A stretch of 51,425 bases of DNA from Diphasiastrum complanatum (Eukaryota > Streptophyta > Lycopodiopsida > Lycopodiales > Lycopodiaceae), in NCBI GenBank assembly GCA_029204225.1, contig CM055107.1, positions 13,181,408 to 13,232,832 on the forward strand, read 5' to 3'. The translations under genes were made by a program, and so were the position numbers. Below the pieces are notes generated by a model. That model ran no database searches. It saw only the letters and a list, made by a program, of their open reading frames with translations, and was not told the DNA's origin. This document shows positions 30,972-40,567 of this stretch, piece by piece (the stretch's first letter is position 1; each line of letters opens with the position of its first letter).

Positions 30972-31860
30972 TCAGACATTTGTGGTCTTTTTCATGATTT
31001 CATTTTGTAATAATATTGCATCTTCTTAAAAAAATTTCTGTCTTGTGGTGGCGTCGTGCTTTTAACAATCATAGAAAAAAAAACAAAAAAGTTACATTCA
31101 ACACACAATGTTACAAATCCAAATGTTAAGTACATAATATCTGTTGTACATTGAATAAATATACCGATTTCGAGACATTTCCTCAGTAGAAAACATATTT
31201 GCTAATCAACAATTAAATTTTATCTGCAATATTTTATCAAGAATGTTAAATCTTATTTACACATGTGATATTGACAAAATACACTTATCAAATATATAGT
31301 TAAAATTGATGTACAAGTTAGAAATCAGTTTTGATTTGATTCATTAGTATAAGCTCTAAATGTGATGATGTAATTAGTGTACAGTTTATTTGGTTTACTG
31401 TATATGGTTGTGATTGGAACGTGACCCGTTAGGATATATTGATCGGGCACTGATCCCGTAGCCAGCTACTTGGGTTAGCTGAGTAGCCACACATAGGAAG
31501 AATTAGCTTGTACAGAGTTATTTACAGTCGACATTCATCTTAGTTACAACACATACTCTGAATAAAAAATTCAACTCCAATTGGTTACACTCAATTGTGA
31601 TAATTATGATTCTAAGATGACATCAATATTATATTCAAAATGAATTGAATTTTTTAATCATATTCATCACTCTATGGAAGTTATTTATTGAATTGGTTTA
31701 ATGTGTGTAGCCAATAAATCGAATGCCGTTCCATGGAGTTGTCAAGGTTTGATATGCATGAGAGAACAAAGAATGAAAAAAATTTAAGCCAGAAATAAAA
31801 TTGGATAAAAGAGTAATACACTTGATTCTACTGATGATGATAATGAGATACACAACAAGA
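30972..31860 (+). other. AT-rich stretch without recognised genes
   Basis: No motif seen. Strongly AT-rich with poly(A) runs near 31027 and 31074. Confidence 0.4.
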
Positions 31861-33850
31861 TGAAGCAATGCAGAATAATTTTGAATCTTACTTTCAAACC
31901 AATGTAAATGATGTTGTGCACACATCTTCTAATGAATATGGAGATCTCAAACAATTTGACATGGATGAGATTTTATTATGCAAAGAGGCAGACATCCCTT
32001 TGTATCTAGGAGCATGGCATTTTGAGACTAGCTACATCAATTCTTATTCTAAACCTTCAACCAACATACAAATGGAGTGACCGTAGTGTCACAACATTAT
32101 TTGGCTACTTAACGCATAACACAACATATTTATTTTAGAGCTTATTTACAGGTTGATCTTTTCTTTTCTTTTCTAACAACACACATTGTCATTTTTTTTT
32201 CAGGTTATTGCATTAGCATACTTTCGAAAGAAAATGTGTTACCTAAAACATGAAAAGAAACACGAAAGATGATGAACATGCTTGGGATATATTACGACAC
32301 AATGCATGCATGTCCAGAACACCATGTTTTATATAGAGGTGAGCATTCAGAAAGCTTCAATGTCCAACATGTAACACTTCACATTATCAAATGATGTATA
32401 AGGAGATAAGTGCCATGAAAAGTGTTATGACATTTTCCAATTATCGCATGATTGCAATGCTTATTTTGATGCAAATATTTGGCACAACTAATGGATTGGC
32501 ATGTCAAAAATCGGTCCACGGATGATGTGATGCGAGTACAAGTGACTCAACTGCATGGAAACATATTGAAGACCAATGGTCCGAGTTCATAAATGAATCT
32601 CGTAATTTAAGATTTGGCATTGCTATGGATGACATAAATCCTATTAGCACAAGCATCAACTTCATCCACATGGCCAGTTGTACTCATTAATTATAATATG
32701 CCTCCATGGTTGAGGATAAAAATTGGACACTTGTTATTAGTTTTATTGATTCCAGAAAAGTATAAGGCCAATAACATGGATGCATATCTTGCACCTTTGG
32801 TCAAAAAATTGTGCATTCTTTGGAATGGTATGCTTGAGACATTTTGAGACCTATTCAACAAGGGACTTTATTGTTCATGGAATTTTAATGTGGACAATGC
32901 ATGACTACCCCGAATAAAGTGAATGTTTAGGTATATATATAGTCATATGAATCGGTTTTGTGAACATTCAAGTAGATACTATATCTTATGATATCTTGGT
33001 TTGAGTAAATTTGACTAAGCTTATCTCACATTTAGTTTATAAACTATGCAGGTTTAACTACAGTTATAATGCATGTTACATTTATGAGCCACATTTGGAG
33101 GATCGGCATAGCACAAATATGTTGAAAAAAGTGGCCTATGAAAATCATCGCAAATACTTGCCACTTGATCACCCTTTTCGAAGGTTGAATAGGCGACTTT
33201 TTGGGGGGGTGATAATTTGTCAACTACACCACCACCCTTGCACATGGGAGTAGTGAAATGGCATGATGAATGGCTTAAACATCATGATTCAATTCTTCAT
33301 GGAACGAATCAAACGATGGTATAAAACAATAGTCTATTTTTCATAAATTACCATATTGAAGGGATTTATTAATTAGTCATCTCTTGGATCCTATGCACAT
33401 ATTTACACTATGGATCGCTATGGAACCAAATCATTGGTATAAAAAATAGCTCAACAGCTCATACAGATCTACAATCGGTTGGCATGAAAAGACCCTATAG
33501 GATTCAGTAAACTGAAAGTGGAAATGAATTTCTACCTAGCGTGCCATGGATTCTCTCAAAAGAGCAACTCTTGCATGTTAAATATGTCATAAGACAAATG
33601 AGAACTCCAACAGACTATGCCCATTCATTATGTAAATCATTTACCAAATACGATAAATTAAACGATGGGTTTCCTCAAAGGAAATATTAAAAAAAAAATT
33701 GGATTCCATGAAAATTCAAATGATTGAAATGATATGTTTGTTGGAAAGAGCTTTTTCAACTTTCTTTTTGGATATACAAGTTCATCTTCTAGTGCATTTG
33801 GTTCAAGATTTATTTGTGAAAAGAACTAAAAGTTATCTATCTTGAATTTG
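31861..33850 (+). pseudogene. CACTA (En/Spm) TNP2-type transposase, decayed
   Basis: In order, across frames: EADIPLYLGA (~31990), LGIYYDTMHACPEHHVLYRG (~32285), SFNCPTC-like zinc region, TAWKHIEDQWSEFINESRNL (~32550), RFGIAMDDINPISTSIN (~32610), PPWLRIK (~32700), NMDAYLAPLVKKLCILWNG (~32775), then ENHRKYLPLDHPFRRLNRRL (33140-33200), and IQMIEMICLLERAF / DIQVHLLVHLVQ (~33715-33805). These follow the order of plant TNP2 transposases, including the GRRYLPLDHP-like block. Terminal CACTA repeats were not found. Many stops. Confidence 0.8.
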
Positions 33851-34365
33851 GGGGTATTTTGGTTTTTCCACCCCAAGTACACATGTTGGTAGAAGATTAA
33901 GCCAAATTGAGCTTATGATGTAGCTCGAGGTAGTGTAGGCTCTTTACATTTGGCTTGATGATATAGGCCTAGTTAAACTTTGTCATGTGACCAATCAAAA
34001 GTGATCCATGAAATTGTTCCAATCATGTTCAAGAGTCCTTATGTCACTAGACCAATCAAATTAGGATGAGAGTTGACTGGGGTCCAACATATTTCATCTC
34101 TTTTAGCTCAGATTTCTACTTGAGAGAGGATGGGAGTGATTTGACACTTAGTATTTTGGAGAGACTTGGAGATTCTACACTTAGAGATTTTGTTGTATTC
34201 TCTCTTTACCCAAGGGCCCATACTTGTATTCTCTCTCTACCCAAGAGCAAGACATAATTTTACTTAGTTCTTTTAAATCACAAGTTGCCTTCACATGTGT
34301 ATCATGAGTGGTGAATGTTTTATGCATGTATTTGTCCGGGAATTTGACTTTGCAAGTTTTGAGTG
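33851..34365 (+). other. LTR-like stretch, unassigned
   Basis: No coding signal. It contains a near-duplicate pair (tattctctctttacccaagggc at ~34195 and tattctctctctacccaagagc at ~34225). Its composition resembles a copia LTR, but no TG...CA borders could be fixed. Confidence 0.3.
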
Positions 34366-34927
34366 TGTTGCTCAACTATGTGCGTCTATTCTTGGCAGAA
34401 GTGCGCTACACTATGCATTCAATTGCAGGACCTAGATATGAGGATATCGATCACAGACACGTAGCAATCAATCAGACAATAACAGACGTAACACAACAAA
34501 CGCAATTGGAAGTACATAATGTATTTTGTATTTTTTATTTTGTTTCAAAGTGAGTCGGCAGTGTCTCATTCGTTGGTGGCCTGACGATCCTCTTACAATC
34601 TTTTCATTGCATTGCTCTATTCTGATTTCTAACCTATACTTATGTCTCAGCTATGAGATTACAAGATGGATTAACTGGTTTATGCTAAACTCTTAGTTAA
34701 CCATCCCTCTGGTAACGTTACTTTTACGATTGTGTGTGACAGCTTGGAAGCTTCACGCCCAATGGGCGGTAGGCCAATAGTTCGGTTTGCCCAATGAGCT
34801 ATAATCTCGATAGTCTGCCTTCAGCTATTGGTTGGGGGTCTGACAAATTCGGTATCAGTGAATCCCGATATGTCGGTCCCTTCGAGGAATGTAGGAGAAT
34901 GGTTGCATGAGTGAATCATCTCCAACA
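34366..34927 (-). repeat. R2-family LTR (3' LTR, minus orientation)
   Basis: The minus strand starts TGTTGGAGATG at 34927 after the purine tract AAGAGGGAA and ends ...GAGCAACA near 34366; 562 bp. It is homologous to 29268-29850 and 49905-50530. The RNase H end of its element precedes it on the minus strand. Confidence 0.75.
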
Positions 34928-34958
34928 TTCCCTCTTGAACATTGCAACCTTTCTCGTG

Positions 34959-35160
34959 CTATCCAATTCTCAATGATTTTATGTGCTTTGTAAACAGTGG
35001 TTTGTCTAGCAGCTTGGTTAGCAGATCTTCAATCACGTCTTTTGATTTTGTGTATTCGACACTTAGCTCTCTTTTCAAGATCAGATCTCGAATATGATGG
35101 TACTTCAGTGGTATGTGTTTGGTTTTTGAATGGAAGACCATAACATGGGCTAAGTATTTG
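34959..35160 (-). pseudogene. Copia RNase H C-terminus
   Basis: Minus-strand 60-residue frame: HSKTKHIPLKYHHIRDLILK, then SVEYTKSKDVIEDLLTKLLD and FTKHIKSLRIG. This is the usual H.K..HI...YH.IR ... DxLTK end of copia pol. It sits 30-odd bases before the LTR at 34927. The upstream part is cut at about 35160. Confidence 0.8.
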
Positions 35161-35779
35161 GCACTTTAAGAATCCAATACAAAATCTTTTGAAACGAGAA
35201 GTGGCGGAAGACTTTTTTTTTTTTTTACAATTTTGAGATTTTTTAAAATTCTCTTAAAATTTGAAACCTCAAGTAGAAAGGAAAAAAATGATTTAAGATA
35301 TGCTGCATTTTGCAAAAATTTAAAATTTAGACTGTGATACAAGATATTTTTTAAATTTTAAGTTAATTTTTTTAAAATAATAAAAACATTAGCTGTGATT
35401 AATTTGTTATTACAAAAAATAGTTATTAAATCAAGTGAATTCAAGATTTACGAATATTATAATGTTTTTTTTTTAAATGCAATATGTAAGTAAATTCCAA
35501 ACTTTAGAATATTATAATATTTGATTTTTTTTAAATGCAATATATATTATCTTCATGTGATTTTAAAAGCTTGTTAAAAATTTTATCTTATTATTTTGTC
35601 ATGTAAAAAAATGATTCAAGTGAAAATTTAAAAAATATTTGTCCAACTAATTAATGTGAATAATTATTAAGTTACTTAAAACAATTATTCAAGTGCAAAA
35701 TTAAAAATATTTTTCTAACTAGTAACCAATTTGAAAAAAAAATAGTTTTGAAATAAACAGCTTTAAAAAATAAACATCT
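35161..35779 (+). other. Very AT-rich stretch
   Basis: Dominated by poly(T)/poly(A) runs. The phrase aatattataatgttt/aatattataatatttg is repeated at 35451 and 35508. No gene seen. Confidence 0.5.
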
Positions 35780-36501
35780 TTAATAAATATACTCATCATT
35801 TTTTAAAAGACTCAAAGTATTCACTATATAAAAAACAGTGTGAAATATTTTATACACTATAGTAAAATTTTTTTTGACCAAATCATTTGGGTCAGGACTA
35901 GCAGCCCTTACAGGATTTACATATGCTTGAGTAGTAGACTGGTCATGTGTAATGTTTTCCACTAGACCATTATAAGTTTGTTCAACCACCTTTGCTAGAT
36001 CGCCTTCATCACCTACGATGCCACTAGCAGGTGGTTGGGGCTCTTTGCAAAGGGGAGCAACACTATTCTCGGACGGGCCTAATTTATCCGCTTCTTGAAC
36101 CTCGTCCGACCAAGCTGAAACTCCCATTAATCTCATTTTAATAAAACTAACTAAACTATCATCTAACTCTACATTAGCCACATGTTTGTCTTTTTGAACA
36201 ACACATGCTCTGGTTGTCCAGCTGCCACTAAATAAATCCAAAATCCAATCAGTTGGATGTTCGATTTATTTATTTACAAGTTGTTGTGGCTTTTGGTATG
36301 GAGAAGCAACAAAACCAGTTATGAAATTTTTTTACTTTTTTGTCATTGTAGAAAATTCGAAGTGGTAAATCAATACTTCTTGTAGTGTTGTAATGTAGCA
36401 TTGACCTCTTTCCATCGGTTGAAAAGTAGCCGATAGAGAGATATTCAATCTCATTACAAAGTCGAGCTCCCCTGGAATTCCTTACATTTGGCTCAAATCT
36501 A
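35780..36501 (-). pseudogene. Methyltransferase segment with SAM-binding motif I
   Basis: It starts after a TAATAG acceptor at 36502. It reads RFEPNVRNSRGARLCNEIEY and LSIGYFSTDGKRSMLHYN, as in target-recognition/EFILIGYRS-type blocks. After a frame change it reads SPYQKPQQLVN and, past a stop, IEHPTDWILDLFSGSWTT (36262-36212), then HVANVELDDSLVSFIKMRLM. KP..L, D.vLDlFSGSGTT and vE.d...v are the closing blocks of beta-class N6A/N4C methyltransferases. The last Gly of the SAM loop is Trp here, a one-base change. A hydrophilic tail runs to 35780. Confidence 0.7.
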
Positions 36502-36616
36502 CTATTACAAAGGAAATTTTTTTAAAAATACTCGATCGAATAATTTGGTAGGAAATTTAAATAAAGAGCAAAGAAACAGGTTATTGTGTTTGGGCAAAAA
36601 TAAAATAGTTACGTAC

Positions 36617-37000
36617 CAAATTGCGTTCTCATTGCCTACATTGCAAACTTCAAGAAGCGCTTTGTAGATGCCAACTTGTTGCCAGTAGGAGTGGAATACC
36701 ACTATCCTCCAAATTAGTAGTGGAGCTGTGGTGACCTCCAAAAAATTTGCAACAACATCTTTCATCTTGATGTATTTAAAAGGGCGGTCATCATTCAACA
36801 AGCCCAACAGTTTAAAACCGTAAGGAATATCAGCAATGCACAGAGTGTATGGTATTCTTTTCACAAACTTTGTGATTTCTCTTGCATTTCCTTGTTGAAT
36901 CGTATAAGAACAAGGGGGGTCATCAATAGACTTCGGGACAGATCTCTCTTTCGGATCTTTCTTAACGTGTCCCCAGTGTGATGACTCTCCCTTTGCCTTC
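36617..37000 (-). pseudogene. Methyltransferase segment with motif IV (DIPYG)
   Basis: The minus-strand frame reads SSHWGHVKKDPKERSVPKSI, YTIQQGNAREITKFVKRIPY, then TLCIADIPYGFKLLG (motif at 36831-36817) and DDRPFKYIKMKDVV, VVFHSYWQQVGIYKALLEVC. DIPYG corresponds to the D/N-P-P-Y catalytic motif of amino-methyltransferases, with Ile in the second position. The following W/DD.PF, the strand ending in VFHS and the helix with Q fit the region after motif IV. It ends at a GTACGT donor. Confidence 0.65.
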
Positions 37001-37111
37001 TCTCAGCTTTTGCTTTTAGACGGTGGGTCCTAAATTGCTCAGGGAGCTGTCCACTCTTCTTATCTTTAGAACTCTAAAAAACAAAGAAATTGCATATGTT
37101 AGAATAGACCT

Positions 37112-37360
37112 ATGCTTAGCATGGGTAAATTTCTCAGAATCATAAACATAACAAATCATGTGAGAATCTTATGCTGAGCATGATTAAAGCAATTGAAAAT
37201 ATGTTTTACAAAAAATCTTTGAAAACAAATACTCATGCTCAGCATAAACAACTTTAAAAAATAAAGCTAACCATGTGAGAATCATATGCTAAGCATGGCT
37301 AAAGAAGTTCCAAAAAATAATAACAAAATTTTCTTAATGACAAATACTTATGCTCAGCAT
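37112..37360. repeat. Five copies of palindrome ATGCTNAGCAT in a ~115-bp repeat
   Basis: ATGCTNAGCAT at 37112, 37171, 37235, 37286 and 37350, with centre base T, G, C, A, C. The surrounding sequence is also repeated: catgtgagaatc(t/a)tatgct at 37157/37272 and caaatact(c/t)atgctcagcataaaca at 37226/37341, a period of 115 bp. Lies in a likely intron of the ParB/methyltransferase pseudogene. Confidence 0.9.
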
Positions 37361-37415
37361 AAACAGTTTTGAAATGTAAGCACACCATGTCTCTAAATAA
37401 AATAAAAAATCTTTG

Positions 37416-37700
37416 AAGCTCCTCTTCTTTGGAGCAGTTCAGGTACAAAGTTTGACATTCTGCCCAATTAATCTTGACAATTTAGACTTTTCACCATGGC
37501 CTCTTGTACTCTCATGAAATGCTCGTGTCTAGAAAAAAATGAAATGATTAGTAACTCTTTGATTTGAAGGTGTTGTATTCAAAAAAAACCTCGAATAAAA
37601 ATTACCTTTGAAACTCTCCCATTTTTGCAAGGCTCAATTGTCCATCTGCCACTCTTGAGAGGACGCTCGCAACGACATCCTGGGAAGGAATGCCTTGCAT
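37416..37700 (-). pseudogene. Exon-like pieces between the ParB-like and methyltransferase segments
   Basis: The minus strand reads MQGIPSQDVVASVLSRVADG, QLSLAKMGEFQ and then donor GTAATT at 37605. Further on, acceptor TTTCTAG near 37531 leads into FMRVQEAMVKSLN and FVPELLQRRGASK, with a stop between them. No domain recognised. Exon borders are inferred. Confidence 0.4.
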
Positions 37701-37860
37701 GTTTTTTCACTCAGATATTCCTATATCCTGAGAGATGGGAGCAAGAGTCTGCTGAGTTGTTTTCTTCTTTGAAGAGGACACCCCTTTTGGAATTTGTCCC
37801 TCATATCAAATACTCAAAAATTGGAGCTAAAAAATTTACGAGATTAAAAAAGATTAAAAG

Positions 37861-38640
37861 TTAAAAAGTCACATGTCCAGTTCCAAAATCTAGCTGAAAA
37901 AAGTTATCATATTTTGTCAAAGAGGTGACTGGAGACTTCTCGTCAAAAGCAAGCCTAGACTCTTCAGTGCAGAGGGACTTTAGCTGTATATTAGTTTTAT
38001 CGCCCTCCTTGTGGAGTCTAAGATATTCGTTGTGGAAGAATCCCACTCTTTGAATAACTGTCATTTTTAGTCTATAATCTTGATCAATGTTGTGGTCCCA
38101 AGCAAGAAGCTTGGCCTCCTCAACACTCAAGCCAACAAAAACAATGGCATTAACTTGCTTGAAGGACAAAATGTGGGGATATTCAAGAGAAAGCTCTTTC
38201 CTGGCTTGTAAACTATGAATACCGCCCAAAACAAAAAATTATCAGAATCAATTAATTTAACATCAAAATTTGCTATAGTGGGACAAACAACAGGATCAAT
38301 AAGAACAATAAATGGAGTCACTATTGCTTGAGTGTGGTCTCTAAATTTTATTTTTAGATTATGTACATGGGAGCTGTTAGGCTCCCTGACCTCCAAGGGC
38401 CTGCTGTTAGTCAGAGGGTCAATAGGAGGCCTCTCACATTGTTCAATGTCCAAGATAAACGTGGTTTCTTGGACTTTCTTGGTTCATGGATCAAGGCACG
38501 CATTTTTGCCACGTCTCTACTAGACGCATCAAGTTTAATGGCAGCTCTAGGTAAATAACATTGTTTTAGCAATTTTGGGACAATTCCAAGTCCCACCACC
38601 TTTTCCCAACTCGAATTGCACTCTAGAGCTCTCCTTTTGC
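37861..38640 (-). pseudogene. ParB/Srx-like domain segment
   Basis: Three overlapping frames form one degenerate reading. It starts ECNSSWEKVVGLGIVPKLLK, then CYLPRAAIKLDASSRDVAKM. After a one-base shift comes FILDIEQCERPPIDPLTNSR and VTPFIVLIDP. After another shift at 38229 comes GGIHSLQARKEL and AIVFVGLSVEEAKLLAWDHN (38089-38140). GG.HS..A plus GL..EE...LA..HN is the core of ParB-N/sulfiredoxin-like domains. The segment continues to a stop at 37861 after a region rich in charged residues. Confidence 0.65.
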
Positions 38641-38726
38641 AGTTCCTTCGCTATCTATTGCTTGTAGCATACGCACTGACCATCTTCTATGCTCAACATA
38701 GGTAATTGTTTTTTTTAAACATTATA

Positions 38727-38967
38727 ATCAGAGTTCTTCTGCAGCCAGTGTTATCACGCTCAACAAGCTAAAGTTATCACTTGAAGCCATTGTACTCGAT
38801 ATTGATATTAATTAGAGTGCAATTCTTGTCTCACTACTATATTGTTCATTTGCACAATTTTGTATGAATGATTCATCTTGAATATTTCTGATGCTAACTG
38901 TTGCATTTCCGTTCCTACATGCCTATGCTCAAGCTTCCACTGCCAGTCATCCCCACATTTTACGACA
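38727..38967 (+). repeat. Truncated 5' LTR of the 39-42 kb copia element
   Basis: The last ~240 bp of an LTR ending TTTACGACA, homologous to the minus-strand LTR at 24888-25100. U3 is missing; the break is near 38727. Confidence 0.8.
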
Positions 38968-38980
38968 TGGTATCAAAGCG
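38968..38980 (+). other. Primer-binding site
   Basis: TGGTATCAAAGCG immediately after the LTR end; one mismatch from the plant initiator-tRNA PBS core. Confidence 0.75.
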
Positions 38981-39109
38981 GGCATTTCGGTAATCTGTAT
39001 TTCTACTACGGATTATCAGTCTTGTTCTACCAAAACTTCTGTCTAGCAAACACACAACCAACAGTATTCCAACAATCATTGTTTCTGCCAACGATCTTGT
39101 TCAACCAGA

Positions 39110-40530
39110 ATGGATCCATCATCTAGTTCATCTCTCATTGACAAAATCGATGGAGATAACTACCATCTTTAGAAATTCAAGATGAAGGTTATACTACTAG
39201 CCAAACAACTGTGCGACATCATTAATGGCATAGAGCTCAAACCAGAAGGTGATGCAACTAGCATCACCAAGTGGAGACTGAGAGATGGCAAAGCATTTGC
39301 CATGATCACCCTCAACATCAAAGATACTCAAATCAGCCACATACGTGCTGCTCAGACTACTAAGAATGCATGGGACATCTTAGAAACTCTCTACGATATC
39401 AAGGATGTTACTTCTAAGTTACACTTGAGGAAGAAATTCTTCAACTTGAGGATGTCTAACACAAAAAGTGTTTTGACTCATCTCAACACGTTCAAAAATC
39501 TTATGGAGCAGATGACTGCAACTGGCTCAGTCATAGAAAATTTTGATGCACTCACAACTCTATTATCAAGTCTACTTGAAACCTACAAAAATGGGTAATG
39601 GCAATTTCTACCCAGGAGCACCTCACTCTATCAAGAGTAATATCACTACTTCTACAAGAGGAGATTAGAATATCAGCATCCTCCTCAAGCTCAGGATTGG
39701 ATCCTTATGCTCTATATTCGACAAATCAGAAGTTTAGATCCAAGAGATCTACAAAGTCAGGTTATATTGACAAGAAGAGCAACATGCAGTCTGGACCAAA
39801 TTCTGGTTCAGGATCGAATTCAAGACTAAGAGATGGCAAAGCATTTGCCATGATCACCCTCAATATCAAAGATACTCAGATCAGCCACATACATGCTGCT
39901 CAAACTGCTAAGAATGCATGGGACATCTTAGCAACTCTATACAATATCAGGGATGTTACTTCTAAGTTACACTTGAGGCAGAAATTTCTCACCCTGAGGA
40001 TGTCTGATGCAAAAAGTGTTTCGAGTCATTTCAACATGTTCAAAACTCTTATGGAGTAGATGACTACAACTGGCTCAGTCATAGAAGATTTCGATGCACT
40101 CATGACTCTATTATCAAGTCTACTTGAAGCCTACAAAAATTGGAAAATGGCAATTTCTACCCAGGAGCACCTCACTCTATCAAGAGTAATATCGATGTTT
40201 CTACAAGAGGAGATTAGAAGATCAACATCCTCCTCAGGCTCAGTATCGGATTTTCAAGCTCTATATTCGACAAATCAAAAGTTTAGATCCCAGAGATCTA
40301 CAAAGTCAGGTTATATAGACAAAAAGAGCAACATGCAGTCTAGACCAAATTATGGTTCAGGATCGAATTCAAATTCTTCATCTTTCCAACCAGTGCAAAA
40401 ACTATTCTACGAAAACTGTAAGAGAACTGGCCTCGAAATCAAGGACTGCCGAAGTTTGACATACAACAACAAAAAGAAGAAGCAGTTCCAACAACAAGCA
40501 CATAGTGCTACAACCAGTCACTCAAATTAA
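39110..40530 (+). pseudogene. Copia gag with internal tandem duplication
   Basis: It starts MDPSSSSSLIDKIDGDNYH, with a stop at 39171, then UBN2 gag: FKMKVILLAKQLCDIINGIE, TLNIKDTQISHIRAAQTTKN, AWDILETLYDIKDVTSKLHL, LNTFKNLMEQMTATGS and LLSSLLETYKN. The block from LRDGKAF to the Ser/Gly-rich linker is then repeated (39831-40378), followed by VQKLFYENCKRTGLEIKDCR, a knuckle remnant (~40390-40450) without its first Cys/His. Three open frames (39182-39598, 39598-40059, 40060-40530) are separated only by single stops or shifts. Confidence 0.85.
39283..40378 (+). repeat. 548-bp direct tandem duplication inside gag
   Basis: Copy 1 is about 39283-39830 and copy 2 about 39831-40378. Matching points are offset by 548-549 bp (agatggcaaa 39283/39831; aacatgcagt 39781/40330). 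The copies differ at a few percent of sites. Confidence 0.9.
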
Positions 40531-40567
40531 CAATAAGAAGAAGATGAAACAACTTTCATAACCAAAG

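Larger units (their letters stand above)
35780..38640 (-). pseudogene. ParB-like / DNA methyltransferase fusion gene, decayed
   Basis: The minus strand carries, in order, a ParB/sulfiredoxin-like domain (38640-37861), short exon-like pieces (37700-37416), a methyltransferase motif IV segment (37000-36617) and a motif I segment (36501-35780). ParB-like domains next to adenine/cytosine-N methyltransferases are known mainly from phage and bacterial proteins. Here the parts are separated by plausible GT-AG introns: the one at 36616-36502 joins two segments in frame. Frameshifts and at least two stops indicate loss of function. No LTR or terminal repeat could be assigned, so whether it was a host gene, a transposon passenger or a viral gene is open. 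Protein family calls are from motifs only. Confidence 0.7.

Noticed and set aside
37112-37360. CRISPR-like or bacterial iteron array
   Set aside because: The flanks are themselves tandemly duplicated and the context is plant nuclear. Retained only as a palindrome cluster.
35780-38640. Bacterial contamination as source of the ParB/methyltransferase sequence
   Set aside because: The region is AT-rich with plausible GT-AG introns, frameshifts and plant retroelements directly on both sides.
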